Below, one piece after another: positions 16,827 through 26,289 of a stretch of 64,000 nt of DNA. This DNA comes from an uncultured Paracoccaceae bacterium (GTDB lineage Bacteria > Pseudomonadota > Alphaproteobacteria > Rhodobacterales > Rhodobacteraceae). The stretch spans positions 248,001 to 312,000 of the forward strand of contig CANMKB010000001.1 in the NCBI GenBank assembly GCA_947498415.1. The letters are read 5' to 3'. A program made the position numbers and the translations under genes. Each line of letters begins with the position of its first letter. The first letter of the stretch is position 1. Below the pieces are notes generated by a model, which made no database searches, had not been told where the DNA came from, and saw only the letters and a list, made by a program, of their open reading frames with translations.

Positions 16827-17981
16827 CTATCGCTTCCGCACCATCCATACTCCGCCACCTGCGACAAGCCCCAACACCGGCGCTGCAATGCCTACGACGT
16901 TCACGCCGGACGCCGCCACGAGAAATGTTACAATTGCGGCTTCTCTGGAGGACTGCTCTTGCAGAGCTGCTGACAGGCTGGTGGTAATGGTTGGCAATAG
17001 CGCAAGACCAGCCAAAACAACGATCAAAGCCTCGGGTGCCGCTAGAAAGAACCCAATAACCGCGGCACCAAACAACGCGAACAGCAAATACATAAGGCTT
17101 GCAAAAACCGGCGCCCAGTATCTGGCCTTGGGGTCTGCACCCGCCTCTTCCCCTGCACAGATCGCCGCCGTGATGGCTGCGAGGTTCAAGGCAAATCCAC
17201 CGAAAGGGGCAAGCAATAGGCTAAGTGCACCCGTTACAGATAAGGCTGATGAAATCGGCGGTGTATACCCCACACCGCGCAATACGGCCACGCCAGCCAT
17301 ATTCTGCGATGACATCGTAACGATATAGAGCGGAACACCAATTCCGATCAACGTGGCGAGGCTAAACGTTGGCGATACCCACTCAGGCCGTGCCATCGAA
17401 ATATCTATGTCGGCTCCGCCCCCAAACTCACCTGTTGCCCCAACCCACAAAACACCGACCATGAGAACCAGCGGAACTGCGGCCCTAGGTGTGTACCGTC
17501 GGGCCACGAAATAAGTCAGCGCCATAGACATCGACAATGCTGGCGCATCAGGCAACACGGCAAATACATTGACCCCAAATTGAAATAAAACCCCAGCCAG
17601 CATTGCATTCGCTAATGCATCTGGAATCAACATGGCAAGGCGCTCAAACAAGCCAGTGACCCCTGTCAAAAACAGCAATGCACCACAAAAGATAAATGCT
17701 CCAGTCGCCTCGGCAAGCGGGGTGCCCGGCAGCGCGGTGACAAGCAGCGCCGCCCCCGGCGTTGACCACGCCGTTAGAACCGGCACCTTATGCTTAAGCG
17801 AGAGATAGGCCGAACTTATGGCGCATCCCACTCCTAATGCGAGCATCCAACTGGTGGCTTGCGCCGGAGTTGCCCCGGCCGTCTCGCTCGCCTGAAAGAT
17901 AATTGCCGCACTTCCAGCGTAGCCCACTAGAACCGCGATGATCCCCGCAATGACATGGGAAATTCTAATTTGCGCCAACAT
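16827..17981 (-). CDS. benE: BenE-family benzoate/H+ symporter-like transporter
   Basis: Inner-membrane protein of 384 residues with about 12 hydrophobic helices. The N-terminal GIIAVLVGYAGSAAIIFQA and PVLTAWSTPGAALL segments, and GFALNLAAITAAICAGEEA in the second half, are typical of BenE. The substrate may be benzoate or another small acid; no aromatic degradation genes are nearby. It is divergent from an XRE-cupin regulator. In E. coli the BenE-family gene ydcO likewise sits beside the XRE-cupin gene ydcN (sutR), so the pairing seems old. Confidence 0.85.
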   Translation of the reverse strand: MLAQIRISHVIAGIIAVLVGYAGSAAIIFQASETAGATPAQATSWMLALGVGCAISSAYLSLKHKVPVLTAWSTPGAALLVTALPGTPLAEATGAFIFCGALLFLTGVTGLFERLAMLIPDALANAMLAGVLFQFGVNVFAVLPDAPALSMSMALTYFVARRYTPRAAVPLVLMVGVLWVGATGEFGGGADIDISMARPEWVSPTFSLATLIGIGVPLYIVTMSSQNMAGVAVLRGVGYTPPISSALSVTGALSLLLAPFGGFALNLAAITAAICAGEEAGADPKARYWAPVFASLMYLLFALFGAAVIGFFLAAPEALIVVLAGLALLPTITTSLSAALQEQSSREAAIVTFLVAASGVNVVGIAAPVLGLVAGGGVWMVRKR

Positions 17982-18026
17982 TTGTTGTTAACTCACCCTC
18001 AATAACCCTGTTAAGACTAGACCATC

Positions 18027-18042
18027 GTGCGCTATAGCGCAC
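18027..18042. promoter_or_regulatory. Perfect 16-bp palindrome, likely operator
   Basis: GTGCGCTATAGCGCAC reads identically on both strands. It lies in the 79 bases between the divergent benE-type gene (start 17981) and the XRE-cupin gene (start 18061), and it overlaps a TATAG element that could be a -10 box. Its position makes it the natural site for the regulator encoded next to it. Confidence 0.7.
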
Positions 18043-18060
18043 AATAGCTAATTGAAGAGA

Positions 18061-18603
18061 ATGAAGAGAATTGCAGTTCACACCAACCTTCGCGAACTTC
18101 GTGCGAACGCTGGCCTAAGCCTTACCGCTGCGGCCAATCTAACAGGTGTGAGCAAAGCAATGCTTGGGCAAATCGAACGTCAGGAAAGCAGCCCGACGCT
18201 CGACACACTTTGGAAATTGGCAAAGGGTTTTCAAATTCCACTCACCGCTCTGATCCGTGCGCCAGAAGGCGCGAATGAAGACAGCACATTTCGTTTTACC
18301 GATGAGCTTACGGTCAAAACAATGCTGCCATTCGACAAAGATCTGGGCACCGAGAGCTTTCTGCTGACACTTCCAGCAGGGCACAAACACATTTCTGAAC
18401 CACATGAAGCCGGGGTCAGCGAAGATATCTTCGCCCTGACCGGGCCGATTGAAGTGTTCACCAATGGTGAGTGGCAAAAAATTGCAGCGCAAACGGCCAT
18501 ACGCATTCCCGCAGATCAGCGCCATGGCTATCGTAATCCCAGTAAGATACCTCTGCAATTTTTAAACGTCATTTACTACGCCGGTCCTCCCGCGAAGGAA
18601 TAA
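18061..18603 (+). CDS. XRE-family regulator with cupin sensor domain
   Basis: 180-residue regulator: helix-turn-helix about 10-65 (LRELRANAGLSLTAAANLTGVSKAMLGQIE) and a C-terminal cupin barrel about 105-175 (AGHKHISEPHEAGVSEDIF). The family, which includes E. coli SutR (YdcN) and PuuR, senses a small molecule in the cupin. ATG at 18061 follows an in-frame TTG at 18052. It very likely controls the divergent BenE-type transporter through the palindrome between them. It ends 4 bases before the SGNH gene. Confidence 0.86.
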   Translation: MKRIAVHTNLRELRANAGLSLTAAANLTGVSKAMLGQIERQESSPTLDTLWKLAKGFQIPLTALIRAPEGANEDSTFRFTDELTVKTMLPFDKDLGTESFLLTLPAGHKHISEPHEAGVSEDIFALTGPIEVFTNGEWQKIAAQTAIRIPADQRHGYRNPSKIPLQFLNVIYYAGPPAKE

Positions 18604-18607
18604 TTCA

Positions 18608-19312
18608 ATGAATCTTAAAAGCGCTTTTCTCTTTATTTGCACGTTCACAATCGCAAGCTGCGTCGAAAGCACTGACACGACTGTATCACGAAGTGACCCC
18701 CGGATTCTTGCGATGGGCGATTCCATGATGGCGGCCCACCGTATATCTGGACGGGCGGTTTCGAATGCCGTGTCCCGGAACCTAAACGAGCCGGTCAAAG
18801 ACCGTTCTGTCGTCGGCGCTCGATTGATGTATTCACTGCCGATCTCCGGAGCCATGGGCCTAAACATCTCTCAACAATTTCGCAACGGCAGCTGGGATTG
18901 GATTGTCTTAAATGGCGGCGGCAACGACCTTTGGCTTGGTTGTGGGTGTCACTCCTGTGATGGAAAAATGGAGAAACTGATTTCCAAAGATGGGGCATCG
19001 GGCAAGATTCCTTCCCTCGTAAGCCGCTTGCGAAGCTCAGGCGCGCAGGTGCTATGGGTCGGCTATCTACGAAGCCCCGGATTAAGTTCCCCCATTGAAA
19101 GCTGTCGCGACGAAGGTGACGAGCTGGAAGCCCGCATCACCAATCTTGCCCAAAGCACAAGCGGTATGCATTTTCTATCAATTGCAGACCTTGTGCCGCA
19201 TGGTGATACTTCTTTCCACGGAATCGATCGCATTCACCCTTCTTTGAAAGCAAGCGAAGCGATTGGTGAGCGTGTTTCAAAATACATCCGCAAAATAGAC
19301 TCTCAAAGGTAA
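18608..19312 (+). CDS. SGNH/GDSL-family hydrolase, lipoprotein
   Basis: Probable esterase or lipase-like enzyme of 234 residues, exported and lipid-anchored. The signal peptide ends in FTIASC, a lipobox with Cys18. Block I is LAMGDSM (catalytic Ser), block III is LNGGGND (Asn), and block V is DRIHPS (Asp and His three apart), so the catalytic set is complete. WLGCGCHSCDG adds an unusual cluster of Cys. Substrate unknown. It begins 4 bases after the XRE-cupin gene and may be co-transcribed with it. Confidence 0.82.
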   Translation: MNLKSAFLFICTFTIASCVESTDTTVSRSDPRILAMGDSMMAAHRISGRAVSNAVSRNLNEPVKDRSVVGARLMYSLPISGAMGLNISQQFRNGSWDWIVLNGGGNDLWLGCGCHSCDGKMEKLISKDGASGKIPSLVSRLRSSGAQVLWVGYLRSPGLSSPIESCRDEGDELEARITNLAQSTSGMHFLSIADLVPHGDTSFHGIDRIHPSLKASEAIGERVSKYIRKIDSQR

Positions 19313-19322
19313 GCAGATTTCT

Positions 19323-19928
19323 ATGGCAGAACTTTACCACAGCCCCGACGGCAACGCGCGTTGTCGTTGGGCGGGCACAGCGCCTGATTTTATCGATTAC
19401 CATGATGACGAATGGGGCTACCCCGTCGATGATGATCAAAGACTGTTTGAAAAGGTTTGCCTCGAAAGTTTCCAATCCGGGCTAAGCTGGCGCACCATTC
19501 TTGAGAAACGTGAAAACTTTCGGGCGGCCTTTGCCCAATTCGACTTTCACGCCGTTGCGCAGTTTGATGAAACAGATGTTGAGCGCCTGCTGCAAGACGC
19601 CGGTATCGTGCGGCATCGTGGCAAAATTGAATCCGCCATCAACAACGCCAAACGCGCACAAGAGATGGTTGACGAGTTTGGCTCGCTAGCTCGCTTTTTC
19701 TGGTCGTTTGAGCCAAGCGCCGATGAACTGGGCGTACCACAATCTCAGTCGACATCGCCCGCATCTGTTGCCTTATCCAAGGCTCTCAAAAAACGAGGTT
19801 GGAAGTTTGTTGGGCCAACGACATGCTTTGCCTTTATGCAGGCCATGGGTTTGATCAATGACCATGCCGTCGGCTGTGTGATGCGCGAAAAAACCGAAGC
19901 CGCCCGCGCAAAATTTAAACGTCCTTAG
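19323..19928 (+). CDS. tag: DNA-3-methyladenine glycosylase I
   Basis: Base-excision repair enzyme that removes 3-methyladenine. It has 201 residues. The zinc ligands are present: Cys in ARCRWAG, His in YHDDEWG, and His and Cys in NDHAVGCVMRE. The base-binding segment FEKVCLESFQSGLSWRTIL and helix LLQDAGIVRHRGKIESAINNA match Tag. It ends one base before the convergent trans-sulfuration gene stops. Confidence 0.93.
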   Translation: MAELYHSPDGNARCRWAGTAPDFIDYHDDEWGYPVDDDQRLFEKVCLESFQSGLSWRTILEKRENFRAAFAQFDFHAVAQFDETDVERLLQDAGIVRHRGKIESAINNAKRAQEMVDEFGSLARFFWSFEPSADELGVPQSQSTSPASVALSKALKKRGWKFVGPTTCFAFMQAMGLINDHAVGCVMREKTEAARAKFKRP

Positions 19929-21062
19929 CTATTGGCCCAGCGCTTGGCCCAGATCTTCGATCAAGTCATTCACATCTTCGATCCCAATAGACAACCGCAA
20001 TAGGTTTTCTGGCAGGCCAGTGTGAGATTCCACGGTAAAGCGATGTTCAACCAAGCTTTCCACGCCCCCTAGCGAAGTCGCGCGAAGAAACAGGTTGAGC
20101 CGCCCGGCAACCTTTAGGGCGTTTTGCTTATCTCCCTTAATCAGCACAGACAGCAGCCCCCCGTAACCGCCAACCATTTGCCGCTGTGCGACGCCGTGCC
20201 CGGCGTGGCTCGCCAGTCCGGGATAAAAGACATCTTCGACTGCTGGGTGGTCGTGCAAATACTCTGCGATCTTCATGGCATTCGTGCTCATGCGTTCCAC
20301 ACGCAGTGGCAGAGTTCGCATACCGCGCAATAACAGCCAAGCTTCAAATGGGCCCATCACAGCCCCCGCATCCGCACGGTCGGTCTTAATAGCCTCCCAA
20401 ACAGGGCTATCGGCGGCGCAAGACAGCGCACCGCCCAGAACATCGGAATGGCCATTCAAGGCCTTGGTCGCAGAGTGCATGACGATGTCTGCGCCCAAGG
20501 TCAAAGGCTTCATCAAAACCGGCGTCGCCGCTGTGGCATCCACCACCAAAACAGCCCCGATCGCCTTGGCCTGCTCTGACACTGCCAAAATGTCGACGGT
20601 CTTAAGCCAAGGGTTCGAAGGCGTCTCAATAAAAATTAGATCCGCTTTATTGGTATGTTCTGCAACAGTTGGCATGTCGCTTGCATCAAGTTCGGACAGT
20701 TCAATATTGCGTCGTTCACAAAAGGCCCTGATCCATTTTGTTGTGCCCCAGTAGATGCGACTTTGAACAATCACATGCCCGCCCGACGGCACCCACCTAA
20801 ACGCTGCCGCAATCGCTGCCATACCTGACGGGAACAACAGGCTTTCAAAGGCCCCTTCGAGGGCGCGAATAACCTCTTCGGCCGTGCGCACTGTGTCACT
20901 GTGCGGGCGTTGGTACACATTATCGGCATTCAACAGTTCATAATCAGCATCACGTAGAAAAGTCGTTGCAGGCTGAATGGGGGGCACAACCCCACCGCTG
21001 CTTGCATCCACCGCGCCACCGGCATGCGCCGCTAAAGTTGCAGGTTTCACGTTTTTCATCAT
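19929..21062 (-). CDS. PLP-dependent trans-sulfuration enzyme (cystathionine gamma-synthase family)
   Basis: Cys/Met-metabolism PLP enzyme of 377 residues. The PLP lysine is in MHSATKALNGHSDVLGG, VVDATAATPVLMKPLTLGAD precedes it, and the C-terminal RLSIGIEDVNDLIEDL is the family signature. TFLRDADYELLNADNVYQRPHSDTVR is less standard at the N-terminus. The family includes MetB, MetC, MetZ and methionine gamma-lyase, which cannot be told apart by eye. GGGAGA precedes ATG. Confidence 0.82.
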   Translation of the reverse strand: MMKNVKPATLAAHAGGAVDASSGGVVPPIQPATTFLRDADYELLNADNVYQRPHSDTVRTAEEVIRALEGAFESLLFPSGMAAIAAAFRWVPSGGHVIVQSRIYWGTTKWIRAFCERRNIELSELDASDMPTVAEHTNKADLIFIETPSNPWLKTVDILAVSEQAKAIGAVLVVDATAATPVLMKPLTLGADIVMHSATKALNGHSDVLGGALSCAADSPVWEAIKTDRADAGAVMGPFEAWLLLRGMRTLPLRVERMSTNAMKIAEYLHDHPAVEDVFYPGLASHAGHGVAQRQMVGGYGGLLSVLIKGDKQNALKVAGRLNLFLRATSLGGVESLVEHRFTVESHTGLPENLLRLSIGIEDVNDLIEDLGQALGQ

Positions 21063-21148
21063 GACATTTCTCCCGTGGTCTCGTCATAGTGGGAAAAACT
21101 GTGAAGGACGCAATAGTCAAACGCCGTTGAACCCTGTAGAGCGCAGAT

Positions 21149-21703
21149 ATGTCCAAGGTCATCTTATTCAACAAACCATTCGACGTTCTGTCTCAGTTCA
21201 CTGACAAAGGAACCGAAGGCAGCACCCGCCGAACGCTATCGGAATTCATCGACGTGCCGGGCGTGTATGCCGCGGGCCGATTGGACCGAGACAGCGAAGG
21301 GCTGCTTGTCTTGACCGATGACGGGAAGCTTCAGCACAACATTGCAAACCCCAAAAACAAAATGTCCAAATGCTATTGGGCACAGATCGAAGGGGAACCT
21401 GACAATGACGCCCTCAAGGCCTTAGCCGAGGGTGTTCAACTCAAGGATGGCAAGACGCGCCCAGCTAAAGTTCGGCGCATGGAGGCCCCGGCAATGCTAT
21501 GGCCCCGCAATCCACCCATCCGGTTTCGCAAAAACGTGCCGGATACTTGGATTGAGCTGACCATAAAAGAAGGTCGCAACCGACAGGTCAGACGCATGAC
21601 TGCCGCTGTGGGCCACCCAACCCTGCGCCTTATTCGGTATCGCGTGGGCAGCTGGACCTTAGATGGCATCGAAAATGGCAGCTGGATAGAAACCTCGGTT
21701 TAA
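21149..21703 (+). CDS. rluE: 23S rRNA pseudouridine synthase, RluE type
   Basis: RsuA-family pseudouridine synthase of 184 residues. The catalytic Asp is in [19 protein letters not shown] (about 40-58); [13 protein letters not shown] and [27 protein letters not shown] are the other family motifs. It lacks the S4 RNA-binding domain, as RluE does, and starts immediately with [14 protein letters not shown]. The E. coli enzyme modifies U2457 of 23S rRNA. Confidence 0.88.
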   Translation: MSKVILFNKPFDVLSQFTDKGTEGSTRRTLSEFIDVPGVYAAGRLDRDSEGLLVLTDDGKLQHNIANPKNKMSKCYWAQIEGEPDNDALKALAEGVQLKDGKTRPAKVRRMEAPAMLWPRNPPIRFRKNVPDTWIELTIKEGRNRQVRRMTAAVGHPTLRLIRYRVGSWTLDGIENGSWIETSV

Positions 21704-21858
21704 CCTCCCGCCACCAAAGAGCATCACTTTCAAAAAGTTGGCCCTTCGCGCAGTCGTCGCGCTTCCCCTCTTGCACGCCACAACATATAGTGTGAAAAAG
21801 CAAGGCCGGGCGCAGTCGCCCAAAGAACCTAACATCTAAGTCGAGCGGGGACACACGC

Positions 21859-22668
21859 ATGGCGCATATCATTGTTGTAGGCAACGAAAAGGGCGGCGCA
21901 GGAAAATCGACAGTGTCGATGCATGTCGCAACAGCATTGGCACGTATGGGCTTCCGTGTTGGTGGCCTTGATCTTGACCTTCGCCAGCGCACCTTTGGTC
22001 GCTATGTCGAAAACCGCAAGAATTTCTGCACCAAGCAAGAGCTTAGCCTGCCATCCCCGACGTACCACGAGTTGCCAGAAATCGACCCTGCCACTGTGCA
22101 GGACGGTGAGAACATTTATGATCTTCGCCTATCCGCGGCCGTTGCGCAGCTTGAGCCGAACAACGATTTCATTCTGATCGATTGCCCGGGCTCACACACC
22201 CGCCTAAGCCAAGTCGCGCACTCGTTGGCCGATACTTTGGTGACGCCATTGAACGACAGCTTTGTTGATTTCGACTTGCTGGCGCACATCGATGGCGAAG
22301 GTGAAAAGATCACAGGCCCATCTGTTTATTCCGAAATGGTATGGAATGCGCGGCAACTTCGCGCACAAGCGGGGCTAAAGCCCATTGACTGGATCGTTCT
22401 GCGCAACCGTCTGGGTGCACAGCAGATGGTCAACAAAGAGAAAATGGGCAAGGCGCTAGAGCGGCTGGCCAAGCGTATCGGTTTCCGAACCGGCCCAGGC
22501 TTTAATGAGCGGGTCATCTTCCGTGAATTGTTCCCACGCGGTCTAACGCTTTTGGATTTGCGCGACATTGGTGTCAAACAGCTGAACATCTCAAATGTCG
22601 CAGCACGCCAAGAATTGCGCGAATTGCTTAAAACGCTGGACTTGCCGGGCGTGACAGTAGATTTCTAA
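21859..22668 (+). CDS. mipZ: Division-plane positioning ATPase MipZ
   Basis: ParA-like ATPase that forms a gradient from the chromosome origins and blocks FtsZ assembly near the poles. It has 269 residues. IIVVGNEKGGAGKSTVSMHVATAL carries the deviant Walker A motif, and DLDLRQRTFGRYVENR and FILIDCPGSHTRLSQVAHSLAD are the MipZ-type A' and B motifs. LRDIGVKQLNISNVAARQELREL is the conserved C-terminus. It stands alone, away from parB, which is normal for MipZ. Confidence 0.93.
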   Translation: MAHIIVVGNEKGGAGKSTVSMHVATALARMGFRVGGLDLDLRQRTFGRYVENRKNFCTKQELSLPSPTYHELPEIDPATVQDGENIYDLRLSAAVAQLEPNNDFILIDCPGSHTRLSQVAHSLADTLVTPLNDSFVDFDLLAHIDGEGEKITGPSVYSEMVWNARQLRAQAGLKPIDWIVLRNRLGAQQMVNKEKMGKALERLAKRIGFRTGPGFNERVIFRELFPRGLTLLDLRDIGVKQLNISNVAARQELRELLKTLDLPGVTVDF

Positions 22669-22697
22669 GGCGCTTCTTTAGGCCATAGGAAAACACC

Positions 22698-23738
22698 GTG
22701 CCGCACACTTCTGACATTCAAGTCATCGCCCCCAACTTAAAGCGGCGGTTGTCTGGCGTGACTGCCACAATCGCGCGGTTGGTTCCTGTGCAAAAGGACA
22801 AGATCGGAATCGTGGCCACCGGCCCCGGCCTTCCAGCTGATCTCCCGCATCTGTCAATTTTGCAGGTTGCCCTGCTGCCCGCCAAGCCACGCCGGGTTTG
22901 GCATGCACGTCGAAATACAGAAATGCTGCTTGGTCTGTTCTTGCGCCATATCTTACGCAAGAACTTCAAACTGCTGTTCACCAGTGCGTCACAGCGCAAA
23001 CACAGCGGGTACACCAAGTGGTTGATCTCAAAGATGGATGCGGTGGTTGCAACCTCTTCGAAAACTGCAGGTTATCTGGAATGCGACAGCAAGGTTATCT
23101 TGCATGGCATCAATCTAAACGATTTTACACCCAGTGCAGATAAGCCTGCCTTGCGGAAGCAGCTGGGGTTGCCCGATACAACTTTGCTTGGCTGCTATGG
23201 CCGCATTCGCCATCAGAAGGGCACCGATGCCTTTGTGGATGCCATGATCACACTATGCGGCCAGAACGATGACATTGCAGGCATCGTCATGGGCCGCGCC
23301 ACCGAGAAACACCAAGCGTTCCTTGATGAGCAAAAAGCCAAAGTCGAGGACGCAGGGTTGTCTGATCGCATCCTTTTCAAACCAGAGGTATCTGTTGATC
23401 AAATCGCAGATTGGTATCGGGTTTTAGACCTCTATGTCGCCCCGCAAAGATGGGAGGGCTTTGGCCTAACCCCACTTGAAGCGATGGCCTGCGGTGCGCC
23501 GGTGGTTGCAACCGACGTTGGAGCCTTTACTGAAATCATCACAAATGATCAGATCGGGCACGTTGTTGAACCGGGTGATATCCCCGCCCTGACAGCCGCT
23601 TCTGCCAATATGTTGGAGAATCGTAGCAACCTTGCGGATGCGGGTCAGGCCGCAAGAATCCATGTTGAAACGCATTTTTCTCTCATGACGGAAGCTGAAG
23701 CACTGATTGAGACCTATCACGATCTCTTACGCAGCTAA
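22698..23738 (+). CDS. Glycosyltransferase family 4 protein (LPS-core type)
   Basis: 346-residue GT-B enzyme. The donor site is EGFGLTPLEAMACGAPVVATDVGAFTEII (about 255-283), with the two Glu of the EX7E motif. GCYGRIRHQKGTDAFVDAM begins the C-terminal domain. It resembles LpcC-like lipopolysaccharide core mannosyltransferases of Alphaproteobacteria; the sugar is an inference. The GTG start at 22698 follows AGGA and lies 29 bases after mipZ. Confidence 0.82.
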   Translation: MPHTSDIQVIAPNLKRRLSGVTATIARLVPVQKDKIGIVATGPGLPADLPHLSILQVALLPAKPRRVWHARRNTEMLLGLFLRHILRKNFKLLFTSASQRKHSGYTKWLISKMDAVVATSSKTAGYLECDSKVILHGINLNDFTPSADKPALRKQLGLPDTTLLGCYGRIRHQKGTDAFVDAMITLCGQNDDIAGIVMGRATEKHQAFLDEQKAKVEDAGLSDRILFKPEVSVDQIADWYRVLDLYVAPQRWEGFGLTPLEAMACGAPVVATDVGAFTEIITNDQIGHVVEPGDIPALTAASANMLENRSNLADAGQAARIHVETHFSLMTEAEALIETYHDLLRS

Positions 23739-23863
23739 AAAAGCGCAAAAACCGCGATATTCGCGAATCTAAATGAGCCTAATCACAAGATTGCGTCGTA
23801 GTTGCTCTTTTTCCCACAGGCAAAGCCCGTTAAGAGGGCACGTCCGAAACATTGGAGATAGAC

Positions 23864-24886
23864 ATGGGTTATCGCATCGTCGTCGTAGGCGCCACAGGCA
23901 ACGTGGGCCGCGAAATGCTGAATATCCTCGCGGAACGCCAGTTCCCGGTGGATGAAATCGCAGTACTGGCCAGCCGCCGTTCGCTGGGCACCGAAGTCAC
24001 ATTCGGCGACAAAACCCTGACCACCCAAGACTTGGACACCTTTGATTTCGCAGGTTGGGACATGGCACTGTTTGCGGTCGGCTCCGAAGCGACAAAGAAG
24101 TACGCACCTGTTGCGGCCAAGGCGAATTGCGTCGTCATCGATAACAGCTCGCTGTATCGTTACGACCCAGATGTGCCTTTGATCGTTCCTGAGTGTAATG
24201 CCGGTGACATCCACGGCTATTCCAAAAAGAACATTATCGCCAACCCGAATTGCTCGACTGCGCAGATGGTTGTTGCGTTGAAGCCGTTGCATGATCGCGC
24301 GAAAATCAAACGTGTTGTCGTCAGCACATACCAATCCGTGTCTGGCTCTGGCAAAGACGCAATGGAAGAGCTGTGGGAACAAACCAAAGCCGTTTACAAT
24401 CCAACAGCTGATGTACCTGCCAAGGTTTACCCAAAAGAGATCGCGTTTAACGTAATCCCGCACATTGATGTGTTCATGGAAGACGGTTCCACCAAAGAAG
24501 AGTGGAAGATGGTTGCTGAAACCAAGAAAATTGTCGATCCATCCATCAAAGTTACCGCAACCTGCGTACGTGTTCCTGTTTTTGTGGGTCACTCAGAATC
24601 TGTGAACATCGAATTCGAAGAATTCCTCGACGAAGACGAAGCCCGTGACATCCTGCGCGAAGCACCGGGCATCATGGTGATCGATAAACGCGAAGATGGT
24701 GGTTATGTGACCCCAAAAGAATGCGTTGGTGACTATGCGACCTTTATCAGCCGCATCCGCCAAGACAGCACTTTGGACAATGGCCTGAACCTGTGGTGCG
24801 TCTCTGACAACCTGCGCAAAGGTGCGGCGTTGAACGCGGTGCAGATCGCGGAAACACTGGGCCGTGAGGTTCTAAAGAAGGGGTAA
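23864..24886 (+). CDS. asd: Aspartate-semialdehyde dehydrogenase
   Basis: Reduces aspartyl phosphate to the semialdehyde in lysine, methionine and threonine synthesis. It has 340 residues. MGYRIVVVGATGNVGREML is the NADP-binding start; the catalytic Cys is in ANPNCSTAQM (about 133); SVSGSGKDAMEELW and CVRVPVFVGHSESVNIEF are conserved. I chose ATG at 23864, just after GGAGATAG; an in-frame TTG lies 12 bases earlier. A terminator follows. Confidence 0.96.
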   Translation: MGYRIVVVGATGNVGREMLNILAERQFPVDEIAVLASRRSLGTEVTFGDKTLTTQDLDTFDFAGWDMALFAVGSEATKKYAPVAAKANCVVIDNSSLYRYDPDVPLIVPECNAGDIHGYSKKNIIANPNCSTAQMVVALKPLHDRAKIKRVVVSTYQSVSGSGKDAMEELWEQTKAVYNPTADVPAKVYPKEIAFNVIPHIDVFMEDGSTKEEWKMVAETKKIVDPSIKVTATCVRVPVFVGHSESVNIEFEEFLDEDEARDILREAPGIMVIDKREDGGYVTPKECVGDYATFISRIRQDSTLDNGLNLWCVSDNLRKGAALNAVQIAETLGREVLKKG

Positions 24887-24911
24887 TTCCACTTCTTACC
24901 GACAGACGACC

Positions 24912-24939
24912 AAAGCCCTGCCAAACTGGTGGGGCTTTT
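24912..24939 (+). terminator. Intrinsic terminator after asd
   Basis: AAAGCCCTGCCA (24912-24923) pairs with TGGTGGGGCTTT (24927-24938), 12 pairs with two wobbles and an AAC loop, running into TTTT. It also lies just past the end of the convergent amidohydrolase gene. Confidence 0.8.
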
Positions 24940-24945
24940 CATTGT

Positions 24946-26091
24946 TTAGCCCAGTAAATCTCGTGCGATACGTTCATAAATGGATGCGCCAATCGGGATG
25001 AGGTCGTCAGGAAAATCATAATCTGGATTGTGCAATGCAGCATGGTTTTCCCCCGGCCCCAAACAAAGCATCGCGGCTTTGGCGTTCCATCCAAACACAC
25101 CAAAATCTTCGGAGGCTCGCATCGGCAACCGATCGGAACCATTGGGAACACCGATGGCATCCATTGCCTTTTGGGCTACTGTTGACGCATCGGCATCATT
25201 GATAGAAGCCGCGAAATCATCCTGCACTTCAAACGACACCTCTAGTCCGTGCGCCGCGGCGATGATCGTCGCGGCATTCCGCGCCTTACCCGATATAGAC
25301 GCCATCGCATCATCTCTGGTCGTACGAAGGGTCGCATAGATCACTGCGTCTGATGGGGCGATGCCAAAGGTCGGCTCCCCTATGTTCACATGGGTGATCG
25401 TCACCAATGTAAAGCTGTCATCGAGCGGCCCGCCCGGCCCAAGCGATACCAACTTGGGAATCAATTCAGCAACAGCCAAACAGGGTGAAGTGCCATCCTC
25501 GGGCGTCGCGGCATGAGCGGTTTTTCCGGTTAAACGAATGGCCAAGCCTTGTGATGCGCAATTGATCAAACCCGCTCGCGTCGACACTTCACCGAATAGA
25601 AGCCCAGGTTCGTTATGAATAGCAAAAGCCCAGTCAGGCGCGATTTGTGCATATTTAGGGTCTGATACAACCGCCTTCGCGCCACTTCCGTCTTCTTCTG
25701 CAGGCTGGAACATCAAGACGACTCGCCCAGACGAAACTGGATTGCGAGAGATCAAACGACCGAGGCCCAGCAGCATCGTCATGTGGCCATCATGCCCGCA
25801 TAGATGACCGCTCCCGTCGATCTGAGATCGCCATGCGTTGTTGGAAATTTCAGGGATGGGAAGCGCATCAAGCTCTGCCCGAAATAAAACGGTTTCTCCG
25901 GCATGACCGCTATCAAAAATGGCGGCCACACCGTGCCCACCCAAATCCGAAATGACATCTGACGGTGAAAGCGCTTGAAGGGCTCGAACGATTTTTTTGG
26001 CGGTCTCTGCTTCTTTGCCTGACACCTCAGGAAATTGATGCAGCTTGCGTCGAAATTCAGTCAATTCAACCTTGTCGGAGTTGGAAAGCAT
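24946..26091 (-). CDS. M20-family amidohydrolase
   Basis: Metal-dependent N-acyl amino-acid hydrolase (hippurate hydrolase/HipO-like). LTEFRRKLHQFPEVSGKE opens the domain; GHLCGHDGHMTMLLG and FQPAEEDGSGAKAVV carry the metal ligands (His, Asp, Glu-Glu), and MRASEDFGVF is the C-terminal metal motif. I placed the start at ATG 26091, giving 381 residues, because the conserved domain begins there; ATG at 26166 would add 25 residues with no family resemblance. The acyl substrate is unknown. Confidence 0.82.
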   Translation of the reverse strand: MLSNSDKVELTEFRRKLHQFPEVSGKEAETAKKIVRALQALSPSDVISDLGGHGVAAIFDSGHAGETVLFRAELDALPIPEISNNAWRSQIDGSGHLCGHDGHMTMLLGLGRLISRNPVSSGRVVLMFQPAEEDGSGAKAVVSDPKYAQIAPDWAFAIHNEPGLLFGEVSTRAGLINCASQGLAIRLTGKTAHAATPEDGTSPCLAVAELIPKLVSLGPGGPLDDSFTLVTITHVNIGEPTFGIAPSDAVIYATLRTTRDDAMASISGKARNAATIIAAAHGLEVSFEVQDDFAASINDADASTVAQKAMDAIGVPNGSDRLPMRASEDFGVFGWNAKAAMLCLGPGENHAALHNPDYDFPDDLIPIGASIYERIARDLLG

Positions 26092-26289
26092 ACGTTGCCC
26101 CGCCTGAAACATCGTTCTGAGACCGAGGTTGGTTCGATGCAGTACTTCCGCAAAACCCTCGGCCATATTCTCGAACAGATATTGTTAATTTTGTTAAGTT
26201 TCGAAAGAAATCAAATCCGATTGATAACCAAATGACAAGCTTCCGATCGACATAGTGCAATTGGCCGTGGGGGCCGTGGGTATTTTGGG

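Noticed and set aside
23753..23765. CGCGA-TAT-TCGCG dyad between the glycosyltransferase and asd
   Set aside because: Five-base arms in a GC-rich context are weak, with no T run or regulator nearby.
23783..24592. Long minus-strand open frame (269 codons) opposite asd
   Set aside because: Asd on the plus strand is certain; the antisense translation resembles no family.
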